From Clostridia bacterium (GTDB taxonomy: Bacteria > Bacillota > Clostridia > Christensenellales > Aristaeellaceae): a stretch of 64,000 bases of DNA. This document shows, one piece after another, positions 43,314 to 52,354 of this stretch. Position numbers and translations under genes: made by a program. The notes beneath the pieces were generated by a model that saw only the letters and a program-made list of their open reading frames with translations, made no database searches and was not told where the DNA came from. How positions within the stretch are numbered: position 1 is the first letter of the stretch; each line of letters begins with the position of its first letter. The stretch lies in contig JAFSOC010000004.1 of NCBI GenBank assembly GCA_017447185.1, positions 1-64,000 of the forward strand, read 5' to 3'.

Positions 43314-44480
43314 ATGAAAATACCGAAAAAAGATGCCCTGAACTGGTTCCGCTTCTTTGCCTCCCTGCCCGAGGAAGAGTCCCTCGGCTGCCGCCAGCAG
43401 GAACTCGCCCTTGCCGCCTTCGCGCAGATCGAGACGGCCGTGGAAGCCCGCCGGGCGGAAATGCTCCGCGCCATTCCGGGGCTGAAAGCGGTTCTTCCGG
43501 GGCATCCGGAGGGGGTCCCCTGGTCTCCGGATCTGCCGGCCTGCACGCTCTACGTCGGCCCGGCGGAGCATTTCCCTGCCGGCTGTAAAAGCTGCCTGCT
43601 GGGCAGCGGCCTGTCCGCCGTCCGGAAAACCAACCGCTGCAACGCGGCCTGCCCCTTCTGCTACGATTACGGCCTCCTGAACTGTATTCCGCCCATCGGG
43701 GAGGGCATGTGGGAAATCGGCGGCACCCGTTACCGGGAGGAGGATCTGCCCCTGCTCTTCTCCCTCCAGCGGAAGCCTACCGGCATCGCCTATGTCTACC
43801 TGGAGCCCTTTACGGAGATTGAGAAATACTATGGCATCGTCCGCCGTTTCCATGAGGCGGGGATCCATCAGCATATGTATACCAACGGCATTGGTGCCAC
43901 GGAAGAGCAGCTGAAGACGCTGGCAGAATCCGGCCTGGATGAACTGCGTTTCAACCTGGGAGCCACTTCCTGTTCGGACACGGTCATTCATGCCATGGAA
44001 ACCGCCCGGAAGTATTTCCCGCAGGTCGGTATCGAAACCCCCATGACCCGGGAATTCGACCGGATCTTCCGCCAGAAAAAAGAGCAGATCCTTTCCACCG
44101 GCATCGATTTTATCAACTGCGCTGAACTCCATCTGAACAGCAATAACCTTCCCAACTACCTCGGGGAAAATATGTACTTCTGCCGCCTGGGCTACCTGAG
44201 TCCCATCATCAGCCGGGACCTGACCCTTGCCTTCCTGCGCACCGCCGCGGAAGAGGGCTGGTCGGTGGCCGTCCACGACTGCTCCAACCATACCAAGTTT
44301 GCCCGGGACCTGAACCTGGCGGCAAAGGAAGGGGGATGGTTCGGCCGGAGCAGCTATGGCTCCGAGTTCGAACGCATCCCCTATGAGGCTTTCCTTCCGG
44401 TGCTGGAGGATCCGGCCTTCTCCTTTGTGGAGGAGGAACCGCTTCCCCCAGGTTACCGTCCGGGTGATATCGTGCTGTAA
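43314..44480 (+). CDS. Radical SAM protein of unknown function
   Basis: A 388-residue radical SAM enzyme. The 4Fe-4S site is CNAACPFC (C109, C113, C116), and the barrel shows YVYLEPFTEIEKYYGI, HMYTNGIGATEEQL and LDELRFNLG. Upstream cysteines C91 and C94 (CKSC) and C124 (LLNC) may bind metal or a further cluster. The product is hard to place: the pattern recalls radical SAM proteins that act on small molecules or proteins without a SPASM domain. GAAAGGA precedes the ATG. It converges with lysA, only 13 nt apart. Confidence 0.83.
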   Translation: MKIPKKDALNWFRFFASLPEEESLGCRQQELALAAFAQIETAVEARRAEMLRAIPGLKAVLPGHPEGVPWSPDLPACTLYVGPAEHFPAGCKSCLLGSGLSAVRKTNRCNAACPFCYDYGLLNCIPPIGEGMWEIGGTRYREEDLPLLFSLQRKPTGIAYVYLEPFTEIEKYYGIVRRFHEAGIHQHMYTNGIGATEEQLKTLAESGLDELRFNLGATSCSDTVIHAMETARKYFPQVGIETPMTREFDRIFRQKKEQILSTGIDFINCAELHLNSNNLPNYLGENMYFCRLGYLSPIISRDLTLAFLRTAAEEGWSVAVHDCSNHTKFARDLNLAAKEGGWFGRSSYGSEFERIPYEAFLPVLEDPAFSFVEEEPLPPGYRPGDIVL

Positions 44481-44493
44481 GATTCCCGATGGA

Positions 44494-45753
44494 TTATCTC
44501 TTTGTCAGTTCCGCGCCGGCGGGATCGATGTCCAACGTCGCGAAATAGTCCGCCGCGGTCTCGGCCCGCCGGATCATCCGGAAGCCGTCCGCTTCCGTGT
44601 GCAGGATCTCCGCGCTCCGGGTCCGGCCGTTGTAGTTGTAGCCCATGGAGTATCCGTGGGCGCCAGTATCGTGGATCACCAGCAGGTCGCCGATGTTGAT
44701 TTCCGGCAGTTCCCGCTGGATCGCGAATTTGTCGTTGTTTTCGCACAGGCTGCCGGTCACGTCGTATACATGGTCCGCCGGCAGGTCCCGCTTTCCGCAG
44801 ACCGTAATATGGTGATATGCGCCGTACATTGCCGGGCGCATCAGGTTTACCGCCGAGGCATCCGTGCCGATATAGTCGCGGTAAATCTTTTTTTCATGCA
44901 CCGCATGGGTCACCAGCCATCCCACCGGCCCGGTCATCCACCGGCCCAGTTCCGTCTTGATGGCAACGCTTCCGTCCGGGATGATTTCTTCATAAACCTT
45001 CCGCACGCCTTCGCCCACAGCCTGCACATCCGTCTCCGGCTGCTCCGGCCGGTAGGGAATGCCGATGCCGCCGCTCAGGTCCACAAACGCGAACCTGATC
45101 CCCTGCTCCGCTTCCAGCTCCTTGCCCAGGGTCAGCAGGGCCTTGGCCAGGCTGGGATAGTAGTTGTTGTCCGTCGTGTTGGAGGACAGGAAGGCATGCA
45201 GTCCGAAGGATTTCGCGCCCAGCGCCTTCAGCTGCTTCAGGCCTTCCTTCAGCTGGGAGGGCATAAAGCCGTACTTCGCTTCGCCGGGGTTCCCCATGAT
45301 CGTGTTCCCGATGGAGAACTGTCCGCCGGGATTGTAGCGCAGGCATACGCATTCCGGAATGCCGCCGTGGGTCCGCAGCAGTTCAATGTCCGAGATGTCG
45401 TCCAGGTTGATGAACGCGTTCAGCGCCCGGGCCTGGGCAAATTCTTCCGGCGGCATGGCGTTGGCGCTCAGGATAATTTCCTCTCCGGAAAAACCGCAGA
45501 CCTTTGCCAGCGTCAGTTCCGTTGCCGACGAGCAGTCCAGCCCGCAGCCTTCCTCCTTCAGGATCCGCAGGATCGCGGGATTCGGCAGCGCTTTCACCGC
45601 AAAATACTCTTTGAAATCCCTGCACCAGGAGAAGGCGCTGTTCAGCTTCCGGGCACGCTCCCGGATCCCCGCTTCATCGTACAGATGGAAGGGCGTCGGA
45701 AACTGTTCCGCCGCCCGGAAAAAAACATCGTCATTCAGTGCAAAATTCGGCAT
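44494..45753 (-). CDS. lysA: Diaminopimelate decarboxylase family protein
   Basis: A 419-residue PLP enzyme (fold III, alanine racemase-like barrel). The PLP lysine is K54 (YFAVKALPNP), then the SSATELTLAK block, NPGG, the phosphate-binding GGGIGIPYRPE-like run as LSGGIGIPYRPE, and the CENND and YSMGYNYNGRTR motifs of the C-terminal domain. LysA makes lysine from meso-diaminopimelate. The C-terminal NYNGRTRSAEIL fits DAP decarboxylase better than carboxynorspermidine or arginine decarboxylases, though the window gives no pathway neighbours. It lies 16 nt after the gene upstream. Confidence 0.88.
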   Translation of the reverse strand: MPNFALNDDVFFRAAEQFPTPFHLYDEAGIRERARKLNSAFSWCRDFKEYFAVKALPNPAILRILKEEGCGLDCSSATELTLAKVCGFSGEEIILSANAMPPEEFAQARALNAFINLDDISDIELLRTHGGIPECVCLRYNPGGQFSIGNTIMGNPGEAKYGFMPSQLKEGLKQLKALGAKSFGLHAFLSSNTTDNNYYPSLAKALLTLGKELEAEQGIRFAFVDLSGGIGIPYRPEQPETDVQAVGEGVRKVYEEIIPDGSVAIKTELGRWMTGPVGWLVTHAVHEKKIYRDYIGTDASAVNLMRPAMYGAYHHITVCGKRDLPADHVYDVTGSLCENNDKFAIQRELPEINIGDLLVIHDTGAHGYSMGYNYNGRTRSAEILHTEADGFRMIRRAETAADYFATLDIDPAGAELTKR

Positions 45754-45769
45754 GGGTGCTGCCTCCTTT

Positions 45770-47101
45770 TTATTTTGTCAGTGTGAAGCTGAAGCTGGCT
45801 GCCAGCTTGCCGTTGATATACATGCTCACATCGTAGGTTCCGGCCGGGATATTTTCATCCATCATATCCAGCAGCCCGGAATCCTTCATCGTCACGTACC
45901 ATTCGTCCTTCTCGTTGTATTCCGGCAGGTAATACCAGGAGCTTTCATAGCGGTAGTTGTTCCCGTCCGGAGCCGTCATGGCAATCAGCAGCGATAAGCC
46001 GGAAATCTCCTTCTCCACCTCGTAGGAGGACACGGAGTAGATGCAGCAGCGGTCGCTGCGGAGCAGCTCCTCCGTCACATCGGTCACCACGGTCGGCATT
46101 GTGTCGGAGGTGGCGCCCTTCGGCAGTTCGCCGAGAGCGAAGGTCAGTTGGCGGAAGGAATGGTCCGTCATCGGTTCCGCTTCCGGCAGGGTGATGACCG
46201 CATACTGGTCCGGCAGGCTGTCCGGCTGATTTGCAAACACAGCCAGTCCGGCCACATACGTCCTTCCGGGCGTCAGCACCATTCTCAGTGTTTTCTGGTT
46301 GTGCTCGATTTCCATAAAGGTCAGGTAGCTGGATGCCATGTCCGCCACGATGTGGTACAGCTTCTCGCCTTCCCCGATCTCCGGCAGCTGCACTTCCGAC
46401 CAGTCAAACACGACCACATTCCCGTTGACGGTTGTCTTGTATCCTTCCGGTGCCGTTCCCGTCTCCGGCCCGTTCAGCAGCGCATCCGCTTCCTGCAGGC
46501 AGGCGTTGATGGACGGAATTGTCAGCGCGAGATAGCGGTTCTGGCCTTCCGCGTATTCCGATATGATCACGCCCGCCAGCTTTCCGTCCCAGGTGATCAC
46601 GGGGGAGCCCGGCGCCGTGTCCCCGCTCAGGGTCAGCAGCATGGCTTCCCGGTTCTTCCACTTCGTCACGGACAGGTCATATACCGCCCGGTTGATGCGG
46701 GACTGCATCCAGTCTCCGGACCGGACCAGCAGGTCATCCGCCTGCACCGACCGGGCTGCTTCCAGGAAGGGGAACGCGGGAATCCCCTGCGCCTTCTCCT
46801 CCGTCTCATGCAGCAGCACCGCCACCGTTCCCTGGCCCGTCTTCATCATGACGGCAACTTCCCGGAGGGTGTTCCCGTCCCAGATCTCCAGCTTGTCCGG
46901 ATTGTCCGGGAGTCCGGCGGCCGAAGTGATCGTCACCCCGTCTGCCACCGGAATTGCGGAGCAGACCCAGTTCTTTCCGCTTTCCGTCACTTCGTATACA
47001 TCGTACAGGTCCGGGATCCCCTCAGTGGATTCCGCCCAGGCTCCGGCCGCTGCGCACAGCAGCACCAGCGCGGTCAGAAGCGCGGTCCATTTCTTCATCA
47101 T
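45770..47101 (-). CDS. Secreted HtrA-like protein with degenerate catalytic triad
   Basis: A 443-residue exported protein: signal peptide MMKKWTALLTALVLLCAAAGAWA (1-23). Residues about 40-200 follow the course of a trypsin-like HtrA domain: VADGVTITSAAGLPDNPDKLEI (written here VADGVTITSAAG then LPDNPDKLEI) takes the place of the TxxHV segment, GTVAVLL stands for xDLAVL, and GDTAPGSPVITWDGKLAGVI for GNSGGPL. The histidine and aspartate are missing and the serine loop lacks SGGP, so activity is unlikely. No PDZ domain; the C-terminal 220 residues are beta-rich and unknown. It starts 33 nt after smc with AGGAGG. Confidence 0.7.
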   Translation of the reverse strand: MMKKWTALLTALVLLCAAAGAWAESTEGIPDLYDVYEVTESGKNWVCSAIPVADGVTITSAAGLPDNPDKLEIWDGNTLREVAVMMKTGQGTVAVLLHETEEKAQGIPAFPFLEAARSVQADDLLVRSGDWMQSRINRAVYDLSVTKWKNREAMLLTLSGDTAPGSPVITWDGKLAGVIISEYAEGQNRYLALTIPSINACLQEADALLNGPETGTAPEGYKTTVNGNVVVFDWSEVQLPEIGEGEKLYHIVADMASSYLTFMEIEHNQKTLRMVLTPGRTYVAGLAVFANQPDSLPDQYAVITLPEAEPMTDHSFRQLTFALGELPKGATSDTMPTVVTDVTEELLRSDRCCIYSVSSYEVEKEISGLSLLIAMTAPDGNNYRYESSWYYLPEYNEKDEWYVTMKDSGLLDMMDENIPAGTYDVSMYINGKLAASFSFTLTK

Positions 47102-47134
47102 TGTTATTCCTCCTGTATCGTCAGGCCGGCAGCC

Positions 47135-50100
47135 TTATTCGTGATAATCCTGCAGGGATACGGAGACCATCCGGCTCACGCCCTGCTCCTCCATTGCGAC
47201 GCCGTACAGTCCGTTGGCCCGCTCCATGGTTCCCTTCCGGTGGGTAATGACCACGAACTGGGTGGACTTGGAATACTCCGCCAGGTAATCCGCAAAATAG
47301 CCGATGTTCGCATCGTCCAGCGCCGCTTCGATTTCGTCCAGGATACAGAAGGGCGTGGGCTTCAGCTTCAGCGTGGCAAACAGGATCGCGATGGCGGTCA
47401 GCGCCTTCTCGCCGCCGGACAGCAGCGACAGCAGCTGGAGTTTCTTTCCCGGCGGCTGCGCGTTGATCTCGATGCCGCAGTTCAGCGGGTCATTCGGGTC
47501 CGTCAGCTGCAGCTCCGCGTGTCCGCCGCCAAACAGCCGCTCAAAGGTTTCGGTAAAGAATCCCTGCAGCAGCGAGAAGCGCTCCACAAAGGTTTCCTTC
47601 ATCTGTTCCAGCAGCCGGGCGATCAGGTCCCGCAGGTCCTTCTCGGCCTTTTCCAGGTCCTCCCGCTGCACATACATCTCGTCGTACCGCGCCTTGGTGG
47701 ATGCGTATTCCTCCACCGCGTGCACGTTCACCGGGCCCAGGGCCCGGATCTCCGCGGACAGCTGCGCGGCCTGCCGGTCCGCCTCCGTCACGTTGATTCC
47801 CTCCGGCCGGCGGAATTCCTCCGCTCCCGCGTAGGTCACCTCGTACATGTTCCAGATCCGGTCCTGCATTGCCTTCAGGTCGCCTTCCGTCCGCGACCGG
47901 GCCAGTTCCAGCCGGTGGGCCCTGTCGCTGTCGCGGCTGAAGGACTGGTGCAGTCCCTCCATCTCCGTCAGCAGCTCCCGCAACAGGTTCTGCCGGCCCG
48001 TGCGCGTTTCTTCCAGTTCCGCGGTGATCCGTTCGCGCCCGGCCTGCTCCCCGGTGGCTTCGTCCACGGCTTTGCGCAGTTCCGCTTCTTTTTCGCTTTC
48101 CGCCTCATCCTGCGCGCTGAGCGCTGCCAGGGCAGCCTTCCGCTGCTCCTGTTCCCGGGTGATCCGCTCCTGCTCCTGCTCCAGGCGGGCCTTGTCCCGC
48201 TGCAGGATTTCCAGTTCATGCTGCAGGTCGTTCACCGCCAGCGTCAGGCGCATGGTTTCCGCCGCCAGCTCCTCGGCGTTCTGCCGGGCTTCCGCGGCGG
48301 ACTGCTGGAGCGCGGCCGCTTCCTTTTCCATCTCGCCGTGGGTCTCCTCGGTCTTTTCCGTCTGGTCGTCCGCCATGGACAGCTGTTCCCGGATCTGCAG
48401 GATGGATTCCATCAGCTGCTCCCGGGCCGCTTCCGTCTCGCCGACCCGCAGCTGGTGCGTCCGCTGTTCGTCCTCGGCGCTCTGCAGGCGCTCGGTTTCC
48501 CGCGCCACGGCAATTTCCTGCTGGTGCAGCTCTTCCAGTGCTTCCGCGGACCGGTTCTTCAGGCTGTCCTTTTCCGCCTGCCCGTCCCGCATGCATTTCA
48601 GCAGCCGTTCCAGCTCGTCCTGTCCCTTGTTCAGGGCTTCCGTCAGTTCCTTCAGTTCCCGCTCCCGGGAGAACAGGTTCATGCTCCGGGAGGATACGGA
48701 TCCGCCCGTCATCGATCCGCCGGAATGGATCACGTCGCCCTGCAGCGTCACCAGGCGGAATTCATGTCCGCCCTTCCGCATGATCGCGATGCCGTGGGCC
48801 AGGTTGTCCGCCACAACGGTGCGCCCCAGCAGGTTCTCCACAACGCCGCGGTAGTGCGCGTCGCAGGATACCAGCTCCGAGGCCACGCCCAGGGCGCCGG
48901 GCATGGTCAGCACTTCCCGCTCCCTGTCCGTCAGCACCCGGGGGCGTACGGTCGTCACCGGCAGGAACGTAGCCCGGCCCAGCCGGTTGGTCCGCAGGAA
49001 TTCGATCAGCGTCTTGGCGGTTTCCTCGTCCTCTGTCACCACGTTCTGTTGCGCGTTGCCCAGCACCATGTCCATGGCGGTTTCATATTCCCGGGGCACG
49101 TCCAGCAGCCGGTTCAGGGGGCCGTAGACCTTGTCCATGCCCTCTTCCTGGGCATAGCGAACTACGGACCGCACCGAGTTTGCGTATCCTTCCATTTCCC
49201 GGGACATTTCATCCAGCAGTTTCTGCCGGGATTCCATATCCCGCATCTCCGCCAGTTTTTCGTCATAATCCTTCCGGGCCCGGATCACGGAGGCGTCCGC
49301 TTCTTCCAGCTGGGCGCGCACATCCTGCACGTCCTTTGCCAGGCGGTTCTGCTTCTCCTGTTCCGCCTGCAGGCGCTCCCGCGCTTCCTTCACCGTGTCG
49401 TCCAGGTCCAGCCCGGCGCACTTCATGGCCTCACAGGTTTCCGTAACCTCCTGCAGCCGTTCCTCCATGGTGGTCAGCATGGTTTTCAGGCGGGTCTGGT
49501 CGTTCAGGGCGGCCGTACGCCGGTTGATGGCGTCCATCATGGCCGTCTTCTGCGCTTCCAGCTTTTCTTCCCGTTCGTCCTGCGTCCTGCGAGCCTCTTC
49601 CTCCGCCTGTTTCGCCTTTTCCAGGGCCTCGGTCTGCTGCTGCAGCACGCCGGAGCGCGTCTCCGTTCCGCTGCCGCTTTCCTCGGCCATCCGGCCCAGC
49701 TCCTCCAGGCGCTCGCCGTTCAGGCGCATTTCTTCCTCAATGCGTTCCCGGTTTTCCTGCCGGCTGCGCTTCCGCTCCTCCGCGGCATGCAGCGCGTCAC
49801 CCGCCGCATGGACCGCTTCCATGCCGGCCAGCATTGCCGCGTGCGCTTCGGAGATTTTCCCGTCCAGTTCAGTGATCTCCGCCTGCTTCCGGTCGCGCTC
49901 CTGCGCCTTTTCCTGCAGCGTGATCTCCGTCTGCTCCAGCACAGCCTTCAGGCCCTGCAAGTCCTGGTCGTAATCCCGGAGCTTTGCTTCCATCTTGTCC
50001 GACCGGACCAGGAACAGGTTCAGGTCCAGTTCCTTCAGTTCCTCCGCCAGGGTCATGTATTCCCGCGCGTTTTTCGACTGTTCCTCCAGCGGGCCCAGCT

Positions 50101-50701
50101 GGCGCTTCAATTCGTCCAGGATATCGTCAATCCGGGTGATGTTCTCCAGCGTCCGGGTCAGCTTCCGGTCCGCTTCTTCCTTCCGGGCCTTGAATTTGAC
50201 AATGCCCGCCGCTTCCTCGAACACCAGGCGCCGGTCCTCGCCCTTGCGGGAAAGGATCTCGTCAATCCGGCCCTGCCCGATGATGGAATAGCCTTCCCGG
50301 CCGATACCGGTGTCCCGGAACAGGTCTACCACGTCCTTCAGGCGGCAGGAGGAGCGGTTCAAGAAATATTCGCTGTCCCCGCTGCGGTATACCCGGCGGG
50401 TGACCATGATTTCGGAGTATTCCAGTGGCAGGGAATGATCCTCGTTATCGAAAACCAGGGAAACTTCGCAGTAGCTCAGCGGCTTGCGCGTCTGCGTTCC
50501 GCTGAAAATCACGTCCTGCATGCTGGCGCCGCGCAGGGTCTTGGCACTTTGCTCGCCCAGGACCCAGCGCACCGCGTCGCCGATATTGCTTTTTCCGGAG
50601 CCATTGGGACCGACGATCGCCGTGATGCCTTCATTGAAGACGATCTCTGTCCGCTGGGCAAAAGACTTGAATCCGTACAGCTCCAGTTTCTTTAATCGCA
50701 T
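47135..50701 (-). CDS. smc: Chromosome segregation ATPase SMC
   Basis: A 1188-residue condensin subunit that folds and segregates the chromosome. The N-terminal head has Walker A GPNGSGKS (31-38), long coiled coils (about 170-500 and 670-1020) flank a hinge (about 505-660, with NVVTEDEETAKTLI and GGSMTGG), and the C-terminal head has the signature LSGGEKALTAIA, Walker B FCILDEIEAALDDAN and the D-loop. Length is standard. AGGAGG-like GGAGGA lies 5 nt before the ATG. It is followed by the HtrA-like and lysA genes; scpA and scpB are not in the window. Confidence 0.97.
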   Translation of the reverse strand: MRLKKLELYGFKSFAQRTEIVFNEGITAIVGPNGSGKSNIGDAVRWVLGEQSAKTLRGASMQDVIFSGTQTRKPLSYCEVSLVFDNEDHSLPLEYSEIMVTRRVYRSGDSEYFLNRSSCRLKDVVDLFRDTGIGREGYSIIGQGRIDEILSRKGEDRRLVFEEAAGIVKFKARKEEADRKLTRTLENITRIDDILDELKRQLGPLEEQSKNAREYMTLAEELKELDLNLFLVRSDKMEAKLRDYDQDLQGLKAVLEQTEITLQEKAQERDRKQAEITELDGKISEAHAAMLAGMEAVHAAGDALHAAEERKRSRQENRERIEEEMRLNGERLEELGRMAEESGSGTETRSGVLQQQTEALEKAKQAEEEARRTQDEREEKLEAQKTAMMDAINRRTAALNDQTRLKTMLTTMEERLQEVTETCEAMKCAGLDLDDTVKEARERLQAEQEKQNRLAKDVQDVRAQLEEADASVIRARKDYDEKLAEMRDMESRQKLLDEMSREMEGYANSVRSVVRYAQEEGMDKVYGPLNRLLDVPREYETAMDMVLGNAQQNVVTEDEETAKTLIEFLRTNRLGRATFLPVTTVRPRVLTDREREVLTMPGALGVASELVSCDAHYRGVVENLLGRTVVADNLAHGIAIMRKGGHEFRLVTLQGDVIHSGGSMTGGSVSSRSMNLFSRERELKELTEALNKGQDELERLLKCMRDGQAEKDSLKNRSAEALEELHQQEIAVARETERLQSAEDEQRTHQLRVGETEAAREQLMESILQIREQLSMADDQTEKTEETHGEMEKEAAALQQSAAEARQNAEELAAETMRLTLAVNDLQHELEILQRDKARLEQEQERITREQEQRKAALAALSAQDEAESEKEAELRKAVDEATGEQAGRERITAELEETRTGRQNLLRELLTEMEGLHQSFSRDSDRAHRLELARSRTEGDLKAMQDRIWNMYEVTYAGAEEFRRPEGINVTEADRQAAQLSAEIRALGPVNVHAVEEYASTKARYDEMYVQREDLEKAEKDLRDLIARLLEQMKETFVERFSLLQGFFTETFERLFGGGHAELQLTDPNDPLNCGIEINAQPPGKKLQLLSLLSGGEKALTAIAILFATLKLKPTPFCILDEIEAALDDANIGYFADYLAEYSKSTQFVVITHRKGTMERANGLYGVAMEEQGVSRMVSVSLQDYHE

Positions 50702-50742
50702 AGTTCCTCCAGATCGTTCCGTGCCGTATGCACGAACACTTT

Positions 50743-50771
50743 ATTATACCATGAATGCCCTCCTGGAAAAA
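50743..50771 (-). promoter_or_regulatory. Promoter of smc
   Basis: Minus strand: TATAAT at 50748-50743, with a poor -35 (TTTTTC, 50771-50766) at 17 nt. The -10 box is perfect. Confidence 0.5.
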
Positions 50772-50797
50772 GCCTGACAACATCAAAAATACATGGC

Positions 50798-50825
50798 TTG
50801 ACTTTGTCCCCCATCGTTGTAAAAT
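50798..50825 (+). promoter_or_regulatory. Promoter of the MATE exporter gene
   Basis: TTGACT (50798-50803), 16-nt spacer, TAAAAT (50820-50825). It is back to back with the smc promoter. Confidence 0.65.
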
Positions 50826-50870
50826 GGTCCCTGTGCAAGAATGATCAAGGGATTGAGGTTTTCCTGATTT

Positions 50871-52277
50871 ATGCTGAAACGGTATATCGGTACCAAAGCT
50901 TTCTATAAAAGTGTACTGACTCTCCTGATTCCCATTATCATCCAGCAGTTCATCACTTCCTTCGTTTCCCTGCTGGACAATGTGATGGTGGGCAGCCTGG
51001 GAACGGAAGCCATTTCCGCCGCCTCCATTGCCAATCAGGTGATGCTCGTTTTCAACCTGGCTATTTTCGGCGGCATGAGCGGCGCCAGCATCTTCGGCGC
51101 CCAGTTCTACGGCAAGGGCGATATGGACGGCATGCGCTATACCTTCCGGTATAAGATGTATTTCGGCGTGCTTTGCAGCGCCGCCGCCATCCTGGTCTAT
51201 CTCCTCTGCGGACAAAACTTCATTGATTCCTTCCTCCGGGGCGAAAGCAACGGCGGAGACATGGCGCTTACCCTGCGCAGCGGCTGCAACTACCTGAACA
51301 TCATGCTCTGGGGCCTTCCGCCCTTCGCGCTGGTCCAGGTCTATGCCGGCACCCTCCGTGAGTCCGGGGAAACCCGGGCCCCCATGTTCGCCGGCATCTG
51401 CGCCATCCTCACCAACCTGCTTGGCAACTGGATCCTGATCTTCGGCAATCTCGGCGCGCCGGCCATGGGCGTGGAAGGCGCCGCCATCGCCACCGTCATC
51501 TCCCGCTATGTGGAGCTGCTGATTGTGGTCATTCACGCACACCGCCATACCGACCGCTATATCTTTATCGCCGGCGCTTACAAGAGCGCCTACGTGCCCG
51601 GCAAGCTGGTCCTGCGCATCACCCGCACCGCGGCGCCCCTGCTTGTCAATGAAATCCTCTGGTCCCTGGGCATGACCTTCATCAATCAGTTCTACTCCTC
51701 CCGCGGGCTGAACGCCGTGGCCGCGCTGAACATCAACGGTACCGCCTTCAACCTCTTCTGCGTCATCATGTTCGCCATGGGCAGCGCGGTTTCCATCATG
51801 GTGGGCCAGCGCCTCGGCGCCGGCAAGATGGAGGAGGCCCGGGATGTGGACCGCAAGCTGATCTTCCTGACGGAGGTTGTCCATGTCATTATGGGCGGCC
51901 TGCTGATCCTGGTTTCCCCGCTGATCCCCCGGCTGTACAACGTCAGCGCCGAAGTGCAGGACCTTACCCGCCAGCTGCTGGTCATCGTCGGCATGACCCT
52001 GCCGATCCATTCCTTCGCCCATGTGGCGTATTTCACCATCCGCTCCGGCGGGCGCACGGTCATCACCTTCTTCTTTGACGCGGTCTACACCTGGGCCGTC
52101 ACGGTGCTGCTGGCCTTCCTGCTCACCCGGTATACGGACTGGCCCATCGTGAATATCTACTTCTGCGTCATGTTTATCGATATCGTGAAGGTGATAATCG
52201 GCCTGCTGATGATCCGCTCCGGCTTTTGGGTCCGGAATGTGGTCAACGATCCGAAGCCGGAACCGGATCGGGAGTAG
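50871..52277 (+). CDS. MATE family efflux transporter
   Basis: A 468-residue, 12-helix exporter with two six-helix halves. The first half has LIIQQFITSFVSLLDNVMVG in two parts (LIPIIIQQFI and SLLDNVMVG), typical of the DinF/NorM group, and the second repeats the pattern (LLVNEILWSLGMTFINQFY). MATE proteins export cationic drugs or metabolites with sodium or proton. The substrate cannot be read from sequence. GAGG precedes the ATG at 10 nt; the gene has its own promoter. Confidence 0.93.
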   Translation: MLKRYIGTKAFYKSVLTLLIPIIIQQFITSFVSLLDNVMVGSLGTEAISAASIANQVMLVFNLAIFGGMSGASIFGAQFYGKGDMDGMRYTFRYKMYFGVLCSAAAILVYLLCGQNFIDSFLRGESNGGDMALTLRSGCNYLNIMLWGLPPFALVQVYAGTLRESGETRAPMFAGICAILTNLLGNWILIFGNLGAPAMGVEGAAIATVISRYVELLIVVIHAHRHTDRYIFIAGAYKSAYVPGKLVLRITRTAAPLLVNEILWSLGMTFINQFYSSRGLNAVAALNINGTAFNLFCVIMFAMGSAVSIMVGQRLGAGKMEEARDVDRKLIFLTEVVHVIMGGLLILVSPLIPRLYNVSAEVQDLTRQLLVIVGMTLPIHSFAHVAYFTIRSGGRTVITFFFDAVYTWAVTVLLAFLLTRYTDWPIVNIYFCVMFIDIVKVIIGLLMIRSGFWVRNVVNDPKPEPDRE

Positions 52278-52289
52278 ACCTCCCCGGTC

Positions 52290-52317
52290 TTGTATTTTTC
52301 CGTTGATCCGTTATAAT
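52290..52317 (+). promoter_or_regulatory. Promoter of the malic enzyme gene
   Basis: TTGTAT (52290-52295), 16-nt spacer, TATAAT (52312-52317), start about 31 nt before the TTG at 52355. Confidence 0.7.
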
Positions 52318-52354
52318 GTTTCCCGCTGAAACCTTTATGAAGGAGGGCACTTCA

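Noticed and set aside
46148-50695. Very long open frame (over 1500 codons) on the plus strand opposite smc
   Set aside because: It mirrors smc codon structure in a GC-rich genome, has no ribosome binding site and its translation is full of Arg, Gln, His and Leu in low-complexity runs without any domain.
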